In this document: piece after piece, positions 8,117 through 17,345 of the stretch | Numbering within the stretch: the stretch's first letter is position 1 | Layout of the letters: the number at the start of each line of letters is the position of its first letter | NCBI GenBank assembly: GCA_965199285.1 | Contig: OZ240687.1 | Span: 620,001-684,000, forward strand | Direction of reading: 5' to 3' | DNA: 64,000 nt | Origin: CBDDGJ01 sp965199285 | Lineage (GTDB): Bacteria; Pseudomonadota; Alphaproteobacteria; RS24 | Made by a program: the position numbers and the translations under genes | The notes under the pieces: model-generated | What the model was told of the DNA's origin: nothing | What the model saw: only the letters and a program-made list of their open reading frames with translations | Databases searched by the model: none

Positions 8117-9934
8117 CTACTCATTTTCTTTTTTCCATGGGGCGTGGGGGATTTTGGGGCGCGGCGTTTCAAGATTCGGTGTTTCGGAGCGGGGAGTTTT
8201 CGTATTAGGTGTTTTGGTGCGGGTGGTGCGTGCAGGCGGGGATTGGGTATGAGTGGTTTTGGTTTTGCCAGTTTTCTGTTTAGATGCTGGTGATGGTTTT
8301 TCTTCCCTTACGTTCGGGGTGCGGGCGGCAATGATGTAATCTGGTTTTGTTTGCAAGCCCAGCGCGATGGTTTGGCGCGATAGGGGCGGGCATTTCACTT
8401 TGGCTAGAAATGCCGCCTTTCCGGTTTGCAAAATCGCTTCATAGACGGAAAGCACGCGCAATTTTCTCGTCCAATCAAAATAAGGATTAAGCCGCAGCGG
8501 ATTTTCAGATTGACGATAATCATCAATACCAAACACCAGACGTTGCGTAAAATCCGCCGCCATATCGAAATAAACCCCCTTCATATGTGCAGCAGCAGAT
8601 GAGGTGGTAGAAGGGGCAGCAATATTTAGCAGCATCGAAATGGGATAATCTTGCGGCGCGGAACGCAACCGCTTTAGAGCGTGGAATAATATATGGCTGG
8701 TGGCGCTATCAATCATATCTGGCTCGTTTAATATCAGCCAGAGGGGGCGCGGATTTTGCTGCTGCAAAATCTTCTGGCATATCATATCCAACCACAAGAT
8801 TTGCGTTGCCCGCCCCTCTTGTTCTGCATCGCCCATATGTGAGAGAAACAAAAAACTATCCTGCCGCGTGTCTAGCCATTCCTGAACATGAAACACTGAT
8901 GCGCTGGTTTGCATATTCAATAAATATTGATAGCGCGCCCGCACAAAAGCTGACCATTGTTTTTGCTCTTGAGAAAACGCTTCGGGGTCTTGAAAATCGC
9001 TTAAAAATTGCGGCAAAATATTATGAGATGTGGTACGATTTTGCTGCGCAGCCAGCCAGCCTAATTTTAAGTCCCTTTCCCAAACCGGCAGAATGGAAGC
9101 CAATGTTTCAGATCGCCAGCGATAATCATCAAACAATGCCCGATGATATGCGCCTATCTCTTCCTGATTTTGAGCTTCCGCAAACAGATTCCAATTCGCG
9201 CAACGTATATCCGCGCCGTTTAATAGCACATCTTTTTGCGGCTCATAAAAATGCGGAAGATGAGCGAGTGTATTATCCAGAATGATTGCCTGTTCACCTC
9301 TTGCGCGAATTTGCGCGAGCAGTTCAGCAACAGCTTGATGACGAATCTGCTCCTCCCCGCCTGTTACCAAAACCTCATAAGATGGTTTTGTCGATAGCAA
9401 ATTCACCCCTGCTATTTTATAATCGTCCCGCCCCAGATATGACGTGATACGGGTTAATTGAGACGGCGCGAAAATCAATTTCTGCCGCATCCAAGCATTC
9501 GCAAGAACCGGAAAGAAGATGCCGTAAAGCAACAGCATAATTAGAAACAGACAAAAGAAAGATAATATTTGCCCCAAAGCGCCAGCCATCTCATAAAGCT
9601 CTTGCATGAGGGCAGATTTTATCGCTGCCGCATGCAGCATATCATCACCGCGTAAAGCAATTCCTTTTCTTATCCCAGTGGCGCTGTCAAAATATAAGAA
9701 CACATAGTCAGGCGGATAAAGATTAAGCCAATTATCCGCAACGGCAAGCAGATAGGCTTTGGTTACAATCGCGGGATAAAAGGCGAAATGGAAACCCAGT
9801 AGGAATACTAAAAACAGGGGAATGATGATTTTATAATGGGCGCGCAAAACCCGCCCTGCCAGATGACAGCCAAACCAAAGCTGCCATAAAAGCCACCGAA
9901 AAAGACGATCACTATGATGGATAAAGCCGTCCAT
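8117..9934 (-). CDS. Degenerate TraD/VirD4-like coupling protein
   Basis: In conjugation TraD is the inner-membrane ATPase that feeds the relaxase-DNA complex to the type IV channel. This 605-aa protein has two membrane stretches (about 37-56 and 122-145) and a TraD-like nucleotide-binding core ('AELLAQIRARGEQAIILD... KDVLLNGADIRCANWNLFAE'). The Walker A loop is gone: VTGGEEQIRHQ at 190-200 has no GKS/T. Walker B reads LILNE (N403) instead of LILDE. It ends in a Thr/Pro-rich tail with repeated TP units (about 560-600). The frame is nevertheless uninterrupted. It lies 7 bp downstream of the TraI-like helicase, as in tra operons. It is probably a non-functional relic, or has been recruited for something not needing ATP. 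Confidence 0.7.
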   Translation of the reverse strand: MDGFIHHSDRLFRWLLWQLWFGCHLAGRVLRAHYKIIIPLFLVFLLGFHFAFYPAIVTKAYLLAVADNWLNLYPPDYVFLYFDSATGIRKGIALRGDDMLHAAAIKSALMQELYEMAGALGQILSFFCLFLIMLLLYGIFFPVLANAWMRQKLIFAPSQLTRITSYLGRDDYKIAGVNLLSTKPSYEVLVTGGEEQIRHQAVAELLAQIRARGEQAIILDNTLAHLPHFYEPQKDVLLNGADIRCANWNLFAEAQNQEEIGAYHRALFDDYRWRSETLASILPVWERDLKLGWLAAQQNRTTSHNILPQFLSDFQDPEAFSQEQKQWSAFVRARYQYLLNMQTSASVFHVQEWLDTRQDSFLFLSHMGDAEQEGRATQILWLDMICQKILQQQNPRPLWLILNEPDMIDSATSHILFHALKRLRSAPQDYPISMLLNIAAPSTTSSAAAHMKGVYFDMAADFTQRLVFGIDDYRQSENPLRLNPYFDWTRKLRVLSVYEAILQTGKAAFLAKVKCPPLSRQTIALGLQTKPDYIIAARTPNVREEKPSPASKQKTGKTKTTHTQSPPARTTRTKTPNTKTPRSETPNLETPRPKIPHAPWKKENE

Positions 9935-9941
9935 TCAACCC

Positions 9942-11741
9942 TCACAAATCAAGCTCAATATCCGGCGTGTCACGTTCAAGCTGCCCTTTATCTTTTGGCT
10001 CTCGCTCAGCATTTATTTGCGCGCCCTCAACTTGCACCGCAGGCGGCTCTATCCCTTCACCGATTGGATGATCTTTCAAAGATAGTTCACTTTCTAAAAG
10101 CGTTTCGGGATCAACCGAATTTTGCGTCATAGCTATATCTATCCCGAATAGGTTTTTCGGAAGGCTCACCTCTTTTGGCGGCTTTTGCTCATAAGCCTGT
10201 ACCGCATCCAAAGCCGCCACCCGTTCGCCAAGATTAAGCTCCAAAATTTCGGTAAGCTCGTGGCGATCATTTGTAATGATAATCGCCTGCTCTTTAGCGC
10301 GACTAATATCGACATAGAAATTACGCTGATTGGCGGTGAGCGAATGGGTGCTATCAAGCACCGCAATCACATTTTCAGCACTACGCCCCTGCGCCGCATA
10401 AATCGTCGAACTATAAGCATAATCAATATGGCGAAGCTGCGGGTCTTCGGCGGCAAAGAAAATATTGCGCCCATCTTCAGTATGAATCTGCGCGCCCCTT
10501 TTGCTTATTTTGGTAATATGCGCTTCAGTGGCATTATATAAATTGCGGGCATTATCATTTCGTGTCCAGCGAATGCGATCGCCAGCTTGCAAAATAATAT
10601 CATGGCTCTCATAAACTTCAAAACATCGCGCCACCCGTTCAGTGAGCGGAAAAGCACATTCTGTCTCACTTTGTGTATGACGCAAATATAATGTCTTATC
10701 ATCTTGCCCAATAACAAAGAAACTATCATCTTTCGCAATCGTCTGGCGGGCATTTTTATGAAACACCAGAACATCGCCAATCTCATAATTATCGGCTTCG
10801 GTTTTTTGCGCGATTGTCATATGGTAAGACCGCAGCTGCATAATTTCGAGCGCCCCGCCACCGATCTCACCTTCGCTCACCAGCCCATTGCGGATGGTCT
10901 CATTAATCTCTTGGCGCTGATAATGGGTAGGCGCAAGAACCAAACTGGTTTTGCGCATTTCATCCGGAAGATTAAGCCAGCTTTGCGCCGCAATCTCGTT
11001 CATCTCAATGGTTTCCACCTCCAAAACCGCGTTTTGAATTTGGTTAAGAGCGGCGGTCATTTGTCCCGCCGCAGAAAACTCAACCGCCGCTTTTAATTGC
11101 TCATTTTTCTGCCGTACAATATCGGTCATAAGCGCGGTTTGCATTCCTGCCGCTTGTAATTGAACAAAGGGAACCCCCGCTTCGACAGCATAAAGCTGCG
11201 CCTTGTCTCCCATTAAAACGAGCTTTTGCGGCGCAAAATCATTTACAATATGCAAAAGCGCGCGCATCTGCACCGTGCCAATCAGTGACGCTTCATCAAC
11301 AATAATGATTTTATTTGTAAAGCGCGCTTGCAGACGCGCCAAATCCGCCGCCGAATAATCTTCACTATTTTGATATTTTGTCAAAAACCCCTGCAATGTA
11401 CCAGCACTTATACCCGTCTGGGACGATAGATTTTGACTTGTCGCAGCCGAAGGCGCAAGCGCGATAAATTCGGTATTTTTGGCTTGCTGCATAAGCTCTT
11501 TGAGCATGGTGGTTTTGCCTGTACCGGCATGCCCTTGCACCCCCACCACGCGATCCTCACTTTGTAAGATGAGCTGCACCGCATCGCGCTGTCCAGTGGT
11601 TAAGGCGGATGGCATGTAAGAGACATTTTGAACAGTCCCCTGCCCGCGCGCGGTCTCAAAATAAGTCAGCATATCCTTTTCTGCCCGCAGGGCTTTATCC
11701 GTCGTATAGGCTGTTTCTTCGCCGCGCAAAGCGGCCGGCAC
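9942..11741 (-). pseudogene. TraI/TrwC-like conjugative helicase, relaxase domain missing
   Basis: C-terminal part of a MobF-type relaxase/helicase. In the complete protein an N-terminal TrwC domain nicks oriT, and a RecD-like superfamily 1 helicase unwinds the plasmid. Only the helicase remains here: Walker A GHAGTGKTT (70-78), Walker B 'IIIVDEASLIG', and late motifs 'YSSTIYAAQGRS' and 'FYVDISRAK'. The frame starts with an unlikely GTG and is closed by a stop 8 codons upstream, so the N-terminal roughly 300 residues have been lost. With the altered TraD next door this points to a decayed conjugative or integrative element adjoining the core genome at yebC. Confidence 0.75.
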
Positions 11742-12322
11742 AAGATTCTTTTGTACTGGCTAAACGGCCACAGTCTAGCTACGACTTTATAGTTTTTTGA
11801 AAAATAAAGGAAATAAAAACAATTCTGACAAAAACCGTAAAGCTAAGTGAAAATTCACCTCTTTTGGGCAAAATTCGTAATTTTTTAGGCATACTATATG
11901 CAGATTACCACCCTAAAGCTAAAATTGGTGAATTTCAAATGGGACGGGCGAGAGTTATTCAAATTGGTTAAGTTTGAGCCCTCGCCTTAGCATTGTTGAT
12001 TAATTTTCAATCAACCTTGCCTATCCCAGTCAATCTTCGTTCAGCGGGGTCAAATAACCAGTTTGATTGTCCCGCCTCGCTAAACTAACTTAGGCGCACC
12101 ACATATATAAAGTTGGCCATAGTAGACCTCCTTTCAATATATTGTTTTACTTTATGCTGAAAGGAATTGTATAATAATTCTGTAATCAAGTCTACTTAAA
12201 ATTTATCCCAAACCTAAGCCGAAACCAGCTAAAACACCTATTGACGCCCCTTGTAGCTATCTGATATATAATGATAAATATAGATTTTAATATATCTATC
12301 TTACAGTCTTGGTGATGAAAGT
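11742..12322. other. Noncoding stretch with hairpins and a leader-like ORF
   Basis: No normal-length gene is present between the TraI remnant and yebC. It contains three successive hairpins between about 11,940 and 12,075. One pairs GGCGAG with CTCGCC across a long loop. The second is GTTGATT / AATCAAC. The third is a GCGGG / CCCGC stem with TCAAA / TTTGA inside. An 11-codon ORF on the minus strand lies beside them. The part next to yebC (12,130-12,320) is AT-rich with no clear terminator. Confidence 0.45.
12085..12120 (-). CDS. Tiny ORF MANFIYVVRLS with a strong ribosome site
   Basis: ATG at 12118-12120 (minus strand) is preceded 6 bases upstream by a full AGGAGG (12127-12132). It encodes only 11 residues before TAG. 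The hairpins described at 11,940-12,075 follow immediately in the direction of transcription. This is the layout of a translated leader controlling attenuation, but no structural gene follows intact, only the TraI remnant. It may also be a small peptide gene, or chance. The amino-acid composition shows no run of a single regulated residue. Confidence 0.3.
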   Translation of the reverse strand: MANFIYVVRLS

Positions 12323-13033
12323 CTATTCGGCGCTGTGATATACGTTTTGGATGTCGTCAATTTCATCGAGTGCATCGAAGAGTTTTTCGAGGGTTGGGGC
12401 GGCAGCATCAGACACGGCGATTTGATTTTGTGGTCGCCAGACGATTGAGCCGCCAGCAGGGTTTAGCCCTTGCTCTTCTAACCCTTTAATCACCTGATGC
12501 AATTCCGCCATATCGCAATAGACAATATGTCCCTCTTCATGCTGCTCAACATCATCCGCACCCGCTTCTAATGCGGCTTCAAACAGCGCATCAGCATCCA
12601 CCTCATTATCAAATTCAATCGCTCCAAGCTGGTCAAACATAAAGGCAACCGAACCGGTTTCACCCAAATTCCCGCCATGCTTGGAAAAGGTGGACCGCAC
12701 TTCGCTCGCGGTGCGATTACGATTATCGGTTAAGGTTTCAACAATAATCCCAATTCCATCCGGACCAAATCCCTCATAGCGAATTTCCTCATAATTGGTA
12801 TCACCATCATCAGAGCTTTTTTTGATCGCGCGTTCAATATTATCTTTCGGCATATTTTGCGCCCGCGCTGCCAGAATCGCGGTGCGCAAACGCGGGTTAG
12901 AATCGGGATCCGGTAGCCCCAGTTTCGCCGCTACAGTTATTTCTTTTGCAAGACGGGCAAAAATTTTTGCCCGCTTTTTGTCTTGCGCGCCCTTACGGTG
13001 CTTGATATTTGCGAATTTTGAATGTCCTGCCAT
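12323..13033 (-). CDS. yebC: YebC/PmpR-family protein
   Basis: 236-residue member of the TACO1/YebC family, which in bacteria acts as a transcriptional regulator or as a ribosome-associated factor helping translation of proline-rich stretches. The N-terminus MAGHSKFANIKHRKGAQDKKRAKIF is the family signature, and 'EIRYEGFGPDGIGIIVE' and 'ASEVRSTFSKHGGNLGETGSVAFMF' follow in the expected order. Length is slightly below the usual 240-250. It lies 21 bp downstream of the ymdB-like gene on the same strand and is the first core gene after the mobile-element remnants. Confidence 0.95.
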   Translation of the reverse strand: MAGHSKFANIKHRKGAQDKKRAKIFARLAKEITVAAKLGLPDPDSNPRLRTAILAARAQNMPKDNIERAIKKSSDDGDTNYEEIRYEGFGPDGIGIIVETLTDNRNRTASEVRSTFSKHGGNLGETGSVAFMFDQLGAIEFDNEVDADALFEAALEAGADDVEQHEEGHIVYCDMAELHQVIKGLEEQGLNPAGGSIVWRPQNQIAVSDAAAPTLEKLFDALDEIDDIQNVYHSAE

Positions 13034-13054
13034 ATCTGCCCTTCCCTCGTCTCT

Positions 13055-13867
13055 TTATATATCTGATGGCGTGTTTTGCAAGCGCCCTTCTAACCTTAGC
13101 GGCGCGATTTTTTTCGCCAAGCCGGTCTTATCATCGGTCTCGACCACCACCCCGCAAAGGCTTGGCGTGCCTTGCGCAACTTCCAGCCGTCCGCCATTGG
13201 CTTTGGTGACGAAGCGCGCAAGCGGCGCGTCCTTATCCATCCCGATCACGCTATCATAATCGCCACACATGCCGGCATCGGTTTGATAGGCTGTCCCCCC
13301 TGGTAGAATTTGTGCATCTGCGGTTGGCACATGCGTATGCGTACCGACCACCAGCGAGGCACGCCCATCGCAAAAATGCCCCATCGCCATTTTTTCAGAT
13401 GTTGCCTCGGCATGAAAATCTACAATAATTGCATCTGCCGCCTCCCCAAGAGGACATGCCTCTAATTCTTTTTCAATTGCCGCGAAAGGGTCATCAATCG
13501 GATTAAGAAAAAGCTGCCCGAGCGCATTAATTACCAAAATAGTTTTATCTCCCGCCTGATAAAGCCCTGCGCCCTTGCCGACGGTTCCGGCGGGAAAATT
13601 GCACGGCCGTAACAAGCGGGATTCATGCTCAATATAGCTTTGAATCTCAGCCTTATCCCAGACGTGATTGCCGGTGGTGATGACATCCGCACCCGCCTCA
13701 AGCAGCTCGGCGGTGATTGTTTCTGTGATCCCAAATCCGCCGGCGGCATTTTCAGCATTTACAATAATAAAATCGAGCTGCATTGTTTTGCGCAAACGCG
13801 GCAGGCTTCTGATGACTGCTTTTCTCGCCGCACGTCCGACAATATCACCTAAAAACAAAATTCGCAT
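13055..13867 (-). CDS. YmdB-like metallophosphoesterase (TIGR00282 family)
   Basis: 270-residue calcineurin-like phosphodiesterase. The metal-binding motifs are visible: GDIVG (D8) at the N-terminus, 'NAENAAGGFG', 'TTGNHVWD' and 'VGTHTHVPTAD'. YmdB of Bacillus hydrolyses cyclic nucleotides and is also linked to RNA turnover; the alphaproteobacterial role is not settled. Its ATG overlaps the stop of the formyltetrahydrofolate cyclo-ligase gene by one base, so it is cotranscribed with that gene and with yebC downstream. Confidence 0.88.
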   Translation of the reverse strand: MRILFLGDIVGRAARKAVIRSLPRLRKTMQLDFIIVNAENAAGGFGITETITAELLEAGADVITTGNHVWDKAEIQSYIEHESRLLRPCNFPAGTVGKGAGLYQAGDKTILVINALGQLFLNPIDDPFAAIEKELEACPLGEAADAIIVDFHAEATSEKMAMGHFCDGRASLVVGTHTHVPTADAQILPGGTAYQTDAGMCGDYDSVIGMDKDAPLARFVTKANGGRLEVAQGTPSLCGVVVETDDKTGLAKKIAPLRLEGRLQNTPSDI

Positions 13868-14439
13868 TACTCATCCTTACAATTAATCACATCTTGCTCT
13901 GTTACAATCGCATCGAGGCGTTTATCATGCTCTTCCCTAGGGCATTTTTTGACTTCTTGCAACGCATATGCCAAGCCGATTTTTTTTGTCGTAAGCAATC
14001 GTGATAAAGCACGATCATAATATCCTTTGCCATAGCCCAACCGATTGCCAGCCCGATCAAACCCGACCAATGGCAGCAACACAATCTGTGGGGTTAAGAT
14101 TTGCGTGTCAGCTGCAGGTGCCGCAAACCCTAATTCCGAAACAATCAGCTCTTCTCCGCGCCATAAATGAAATGTCATTGCCGTATCATTTTGTTGAGAA
14201 GAAACACGCGGCAAAACGATACGCATACCGCGGGCGCGTAAAAATTCAACTAAGGGCAGACAATCTATCTCACTGCCCATCGGCATATAAGCGGCAAGAA
14301 CTGTATCGGGCGCAAAATCATATGCGCTTATAAACTGATCACATAGGGCTTGCGCGGCGTGCGCGGCACTATCGGGCAAAACCGCGTTGCGCTTTGCCAA
14401 TATTGCGCGCCTTAAATTTTGTTTTTCTTGCTTTATCAT
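13867..14439 (-). CDS. fau: 5-formyltetrahydrofolate cyclo-ligase
   Basis: ATP-dependent enzyme converting 5-formyl-THF to 5,10-methenyl-THF in folate salvage. The protein (190 aa) starts with the helical 'KQNLRRAILAKRNAV', where the basic residues bind ATP, and ends with the family signature 'GNRLGYGKGYYDRALSRL' followed by 'GLAYALQEV'. It lies directly downstream of the 6S RNA gene, an arrangement known as ssrS-ygfA in gammaproteobacteria and also found in alphaproteobacteria. It is therefore probably read through from the 6S/zapA transcript. Confidence 0.92.
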   Translation of the reverse strand: MIKQEKQNLRRAILAKRNAVLPDSAAHAAQALCDQFISAYDFAPDTVLAAYMPMGSEIDCLPLVEFLRARGMRIVLPRVSSQQNDTAMTFHLWRGEELIVSELGFAAPAADTQILTPQIVLLPLVGFDRAGNRLGYGKGYYDRALSRLLTTKKIGLAYALQEVKKCPREEHDKRLDAIVTEQDVINCKDE

Positions 14440-14459
14440 TTCAACATTTTATCACCCTG

Positions 14460-14634
14460 GTGAGACCGCACTCTATTTCGGTGAAACCGCCCTGGCCGTT
14501 GGCAATGATCCTCGGAGACCTACATAAGTAGGTGGGCACCGTATGCAAAAAGCCACAACCTTAAGCAGTGACAGCTCCCGAAAGGATCGTAAGGTCCCGA
14601 GCGTTTATCAACCTAACAAACCGGGCAGTCTCGT
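14460..14634 (-). ncRNA. ssrS: 6S RNA
   Basis: 6S RNA binds the sigma70 RNA polymerase holoenzyme and dampens transcription in stationary phase. The outer stem is explicit: GAGACTGC at the 5' end (14632-14625) pairs over 8 bp, including one wobble, with GCGGTCTC at the 3' end (14469-14462), enclosing about 171 nt, a normal size. The interior has the expected long rod with a central bubble and the strong 'CCCACCTACTTATGTAGGT' hairpin. Its position between zapA and fau is the conserved place for this RNA. Exact ends are estimates. Confidence 0.85.
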
Positions 14635-14649
14635 AAATCATCAATTCAC

Positions 14650-14958
14650 CTAATGCTTTTGGCTGGTAAGATAATCCTCAATCTTCACAGTCAAAGCCTC
14701 CATCTGATCGGCGGTCTCACCTTGCCAACGCTCAAGTGCAGCTTCGCCATTGCGCTCCCGCGCTTCAGAAAGCTCATCAATAAGGGTCATACCGGCAAGC
14801 GCAATCAGCTCATGGGTGCTGGCTTTTGGCGCTTGCTCACGCACAAGATTAATCCGTCGGGTTAATTGGGCGGCTAAATTTTGCACTTGCTGTTCTTCCC
14901 CATCACGGCAAACCAATGATAAAGACATGCCGCCGACAGATACTGTTAGTTCACTCAT
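14650..14958 (-). CDS. zapA: Cell division protein ZapA
   Basis: Small FtsZ-associated protein that bundles FtsZ filaments at the division site. The 102-residue product shows the ZapA N-terminal fold 'VSVGGMSLSLVCRDGEEQQVQNLAAQL' followed by a coiled-coil tail. I chose ATG 14958 (MSELTVS) over the in-frame ATG 6 bases upstream. It overlaps the end of the DUF4164-like gene upstream and is followed by 6S RNA. Confidence 0.88.
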   Translation of the reverse strand: MSELTVSVGGMSLSLVCRDGEEQQVQNLAAQLTRRINLVREQAPKASTHELIALAGMTLIDELSEARERNGEAALERWQGETADQMEALTVKIEDYLTSQKH

Positions 14959-15175
14959 CGCCATCCTCTAATATATTATCAATTACGCTAATCGCTTTGT
15001 CCAATTTTCGTGCCATATCTTTGCGTTCATTCAATAGCTCTTGGTATTCCTTTCTAAGATCGGTCATATCTGCCCTAAGCGCGATAAATTCTGGCCGGTC
15101 TGTTGGAGCGGGTAAATTCTGTAGAGCCGCCACCGCTTGCTGCAATTTCAAATTTGCTTGTTCAAACTTTTCCAT
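14951..15175 (-). CDS. DUF4164-like small coiled-coil protein
   Basis: 74-residue, almost wholly helical protein with heptad-like spacing ('LRADMTDLRKEYQELLNERKDMARKLDKAISVIDNIL'). A gene of this kind regularly precedes zapA in alphaproteobacteria and is annotated DUF4164; it is presumed to take part in division, perhaps in a ZapB-like manner, but that is inference. Its stop overlaps the zapA start by 8 bases, so translation is probably coupled. Confidence 0.75.
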   Translation of the reverse strand: MEKFEQANLKLQQAVAALQNLPAPTDRPEFIALRADMTDLRKEYQELLNERKDMARKLDKAISVIDNILEDGDE

Positions 15176-15258
15176 GCCCTAAAATGATGCAGATATGTGG
15201 TCTCGTCAACTAAATATTTTGGCTAAATATTTATACCCAAAAGGATACGAATCTGGCA

Positions 15259-15286
15259 TTGACTCCTGCGCATAGCTGACTATGTT
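15259..15286 (+). promoter_or_regulatory. Candidate promoter of tkt
   Basis: TTGACT (15259-15264) and TATGTT (15281-15286) are separated by 16 bp, matching the sigma70 consensus reasonably. The tkt ATG is 27 bp past the -10 box. It faces away from the divergent zapA operon, where a promoter is needed for the sugar-phosphate cluster. Confidence 0.35.
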
Positions 15287-15313
15287 GTGCCTGCTCAGAT
15301 GGTGAGGAGTGAA

Positions 15314-17323
15314 ATGGATAATCCAGATTCCGAAAAACTTGTATTAACCCGTATGGCTGCCGCCATTCGTGTATTAGCAGCAGATGCGGTTCAGGCTGCA
15401 AAATCAGGTCATCCCGGCATGCCGATGGGCGCGGCTGATATCGCCACCGTGCTGTACAGCAAATTTCTGAAAATAGATCCGCTCGCGCCAGACTGGCCAG
15501 ACCGCGACCGCTTTGTCTTATCGGCAGGGCATGGTTCAATGCTGCAATATGCTGTCCATCATCTTGTCGGCTTTAAGGATATGACGCTAGCAGAGATTAA
15601 AAATTTTCGTCAGCTTGGTGCCATCACCGCCGGGCATCCAGAATATAACCACGCCGAAGGGATTGAGACAACTACCGGTCCGCTAGGACAAGGGATCAGC
15701 ACGGCTGTTGGTATGGCGCTGACAGAGCGAATATTAGCGGCGAAATTTGGCGATGAGCTGGTTGACCATTATACTTATGTGCTTGCCTCGGATGGCGATT
15801 TGATGGAAGGCATTAGCCATGAAGCCATTTCAATCGCCGGACATTGGCAGCTTAATAAGCTGATTGTGCTTTATGATGATAATGATATTTCCATTGATGG
15901 GCGGCTTGACCTTACCGAAAGCGGCGATGCGCTCACTCGATTTGATGCAGCGGGATGGAATACGACCCGCATTGATGGCCATAATTACCAAGAAATTGAA
16001 GCCGCGATTGCGGCCGCGCAAGAAAGTGATAAGCCAAGCCTCATCGCCTGTAAAACCATTATTGGTTATGGCGCACCCAATAAGCAGGATAGTTCTGCCG
16101 TGCATGGCGCGCCTTTGGGAGAAGATGAAATAGCGGCTTTACGAAAAGAATTAAACTGGCAAGATGCGGAGCCTTTTACCATCCCTTCCGATATTCTTGA
16201 CGAGTGGCGGATTGTCGGCCGCCGCCATGCCGGTACGCGTAAAAAATGGGAAAAAACATTGGCAGAGGCGGATGCCGAAACCCGCAACTGCTTCGCACGC
16301 CGATTGGCAGGCGATTTGCCGAGCAGCTTGGATGCTGTTATCAGTGAGTATAAAACCCAGCTTGCGAGTGAAAAACCCGATTGGGCAAGCCGTAAATCAT
16401 CGGAAGAAGCATTAAAAGCGATAGTGCCCGCTGTCACAGAGATGATTGGCGGTTCGGCTGATTTAACCGGTTCAAACAATACCAAAACGCCAGACCAACA
16501 GCCAATTACGGCGGCTGATTTTTCGGGGCAATTCATGCATTGGGGCATTCGTGAACATGGTATGGCAGCAGCGATGAACGGCATGGCATTGCATGGCGGT
16601 ATTATTCCCTATTCAGGCACATTCCTTGTCTTTTCAGATTATATGCGCCCTGCCTTGCGCCTCGCTGCGCTCATGCAACAACGCGTCATTCATGTTCTTA
16701 CCCATGATAGTATCGGGCTGGGGGAGGATGGGCCAACCCATCAACCAGTTGAGCATTTGGCAGCCTTGCGGGCGATACCCAATCTGCATGTTTTCCGCCC
16801 GGCGGATGCGATTGAAACGCTCGAATGCTGGCAGCTGGCATTACAAAATAAAACCACCCCAAGCGTGCTATCGCTCACCCGACAGGGCTTGCCGCATTTG
16901 CGCGATGATAGTGCCGATAATCTATGTGCGGATGGCGCGTATGAATTGCGGGCGGCTTCTGATAAGCCACAAATTACCTTATTGGCGACAGGCTCTGAAG
17001 TGGGGCTGGCGGTCACCGCCCAAACGGCGTTAGAGGAAGATGGCATTCCCACCCGCGTGGTCTCCATGCCCTGTTTTGAATTATTCGATCAACAAAGCCC
17101 TGAAGTGCAAGAACAAATTTTAGGAACCGCGCCGCGCATTGCGATTGAAGCGGCAATCCGGCAGAGTTGGGATAAATATTTACGCCCACAAGATTATTTT
17201 ATTGGCATGGATGGGTTTGGCGCGTCCGCCCCCGCGAAAGATTTATTTACCCATTTCGGGATTACCAGCGCGGCGATTGTCGAAACAGCAAAAGCCGCCT
17301 TAAAGAATTTAGACAAGGCTTAA
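15314..17323 (+). CDS. tkt: Transketolase
   Basis: Thiamine-diphosphate enzyme moving two-carbon units between sugar phosphates in the pentose phosphate or Calvin pathway. The 669-residue protein contains 'SGHPGMPMGAADIATVLY' (H33), the TPP-binding DGD at 160-162 ('ASDGDLMEGISHEA'), and the central 'THDSIGLGEDGPTHQPVEHLA'. The ATG at 15314 has GAGGAG 4 bases upstream; an earlier GTG in frame lacks this. It is the first gene of a same-strand run tkt-gap-pgk-fba. Confidence 0.96.
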   Translation: MDNPDSEKLVLTRMAAAIRVLAADAVQAAKSGHPGMPMGAADIATVLYSKFLKIDPLAPDWPDRDRFVLSAGHGSMLQYAVHHLVGFKDMTLAEIKNFRQLGAITAGHPEYNHAEGIETTTGPLGQGISTAVGMALTERILAAKFGDELVDHYTYVLASDGDLMEGISHEAISIAGHWQLNKLIVLYDDNDISIDGRLDLTESGDALTRFDAAGWNTTRIDGHNYQEIEAAIAAAQESDKPSLIACKTIIGYGAPNKQDSSAVHGAPLGEDEIAALRKELNWQDAEPFTIPSDILDEWRIVGRRHAGTRKKWEKTLAEADAETRNCFARRLAGDLPSSLDAVISEYKTQLASEKPDWASRKSSEEALKAIVPAVTEMIGGSADLTGSNNTKTPDQQPITAADFSGQFMHWGIREHGMAAAMNGMALHGGIIPYSGTFLVFSDYMRPALRLAALMQQRVIHVLTHDSIGLGEDGPTHQPVEHLAALRAIPNLHVFRPADAIETLECWQLALQNKTTPSVLSLTRQGLPHLRDDSADNLCADGAYELRAASDKPQITLLATGSEVGLAVTAQTALEEDGIPTRVVSMPCFELFDQQSPEVQEQILGTAPRIAIEAAIRQSWDKYLRPQDYFIGMDGFGASAPAKDLFTHFGITSAAIVETAKAALKNLDKA

Positions 17324-17345
17324 AACAGACGAAGGAGATATAATC

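Noticed and set aside
14460..14634. Riboswitch upstream of the folate gene
   Set aside because: The closed 8-bp end stem, size and zapA-fau position fit 6S RNA better than any folate-sensing element.
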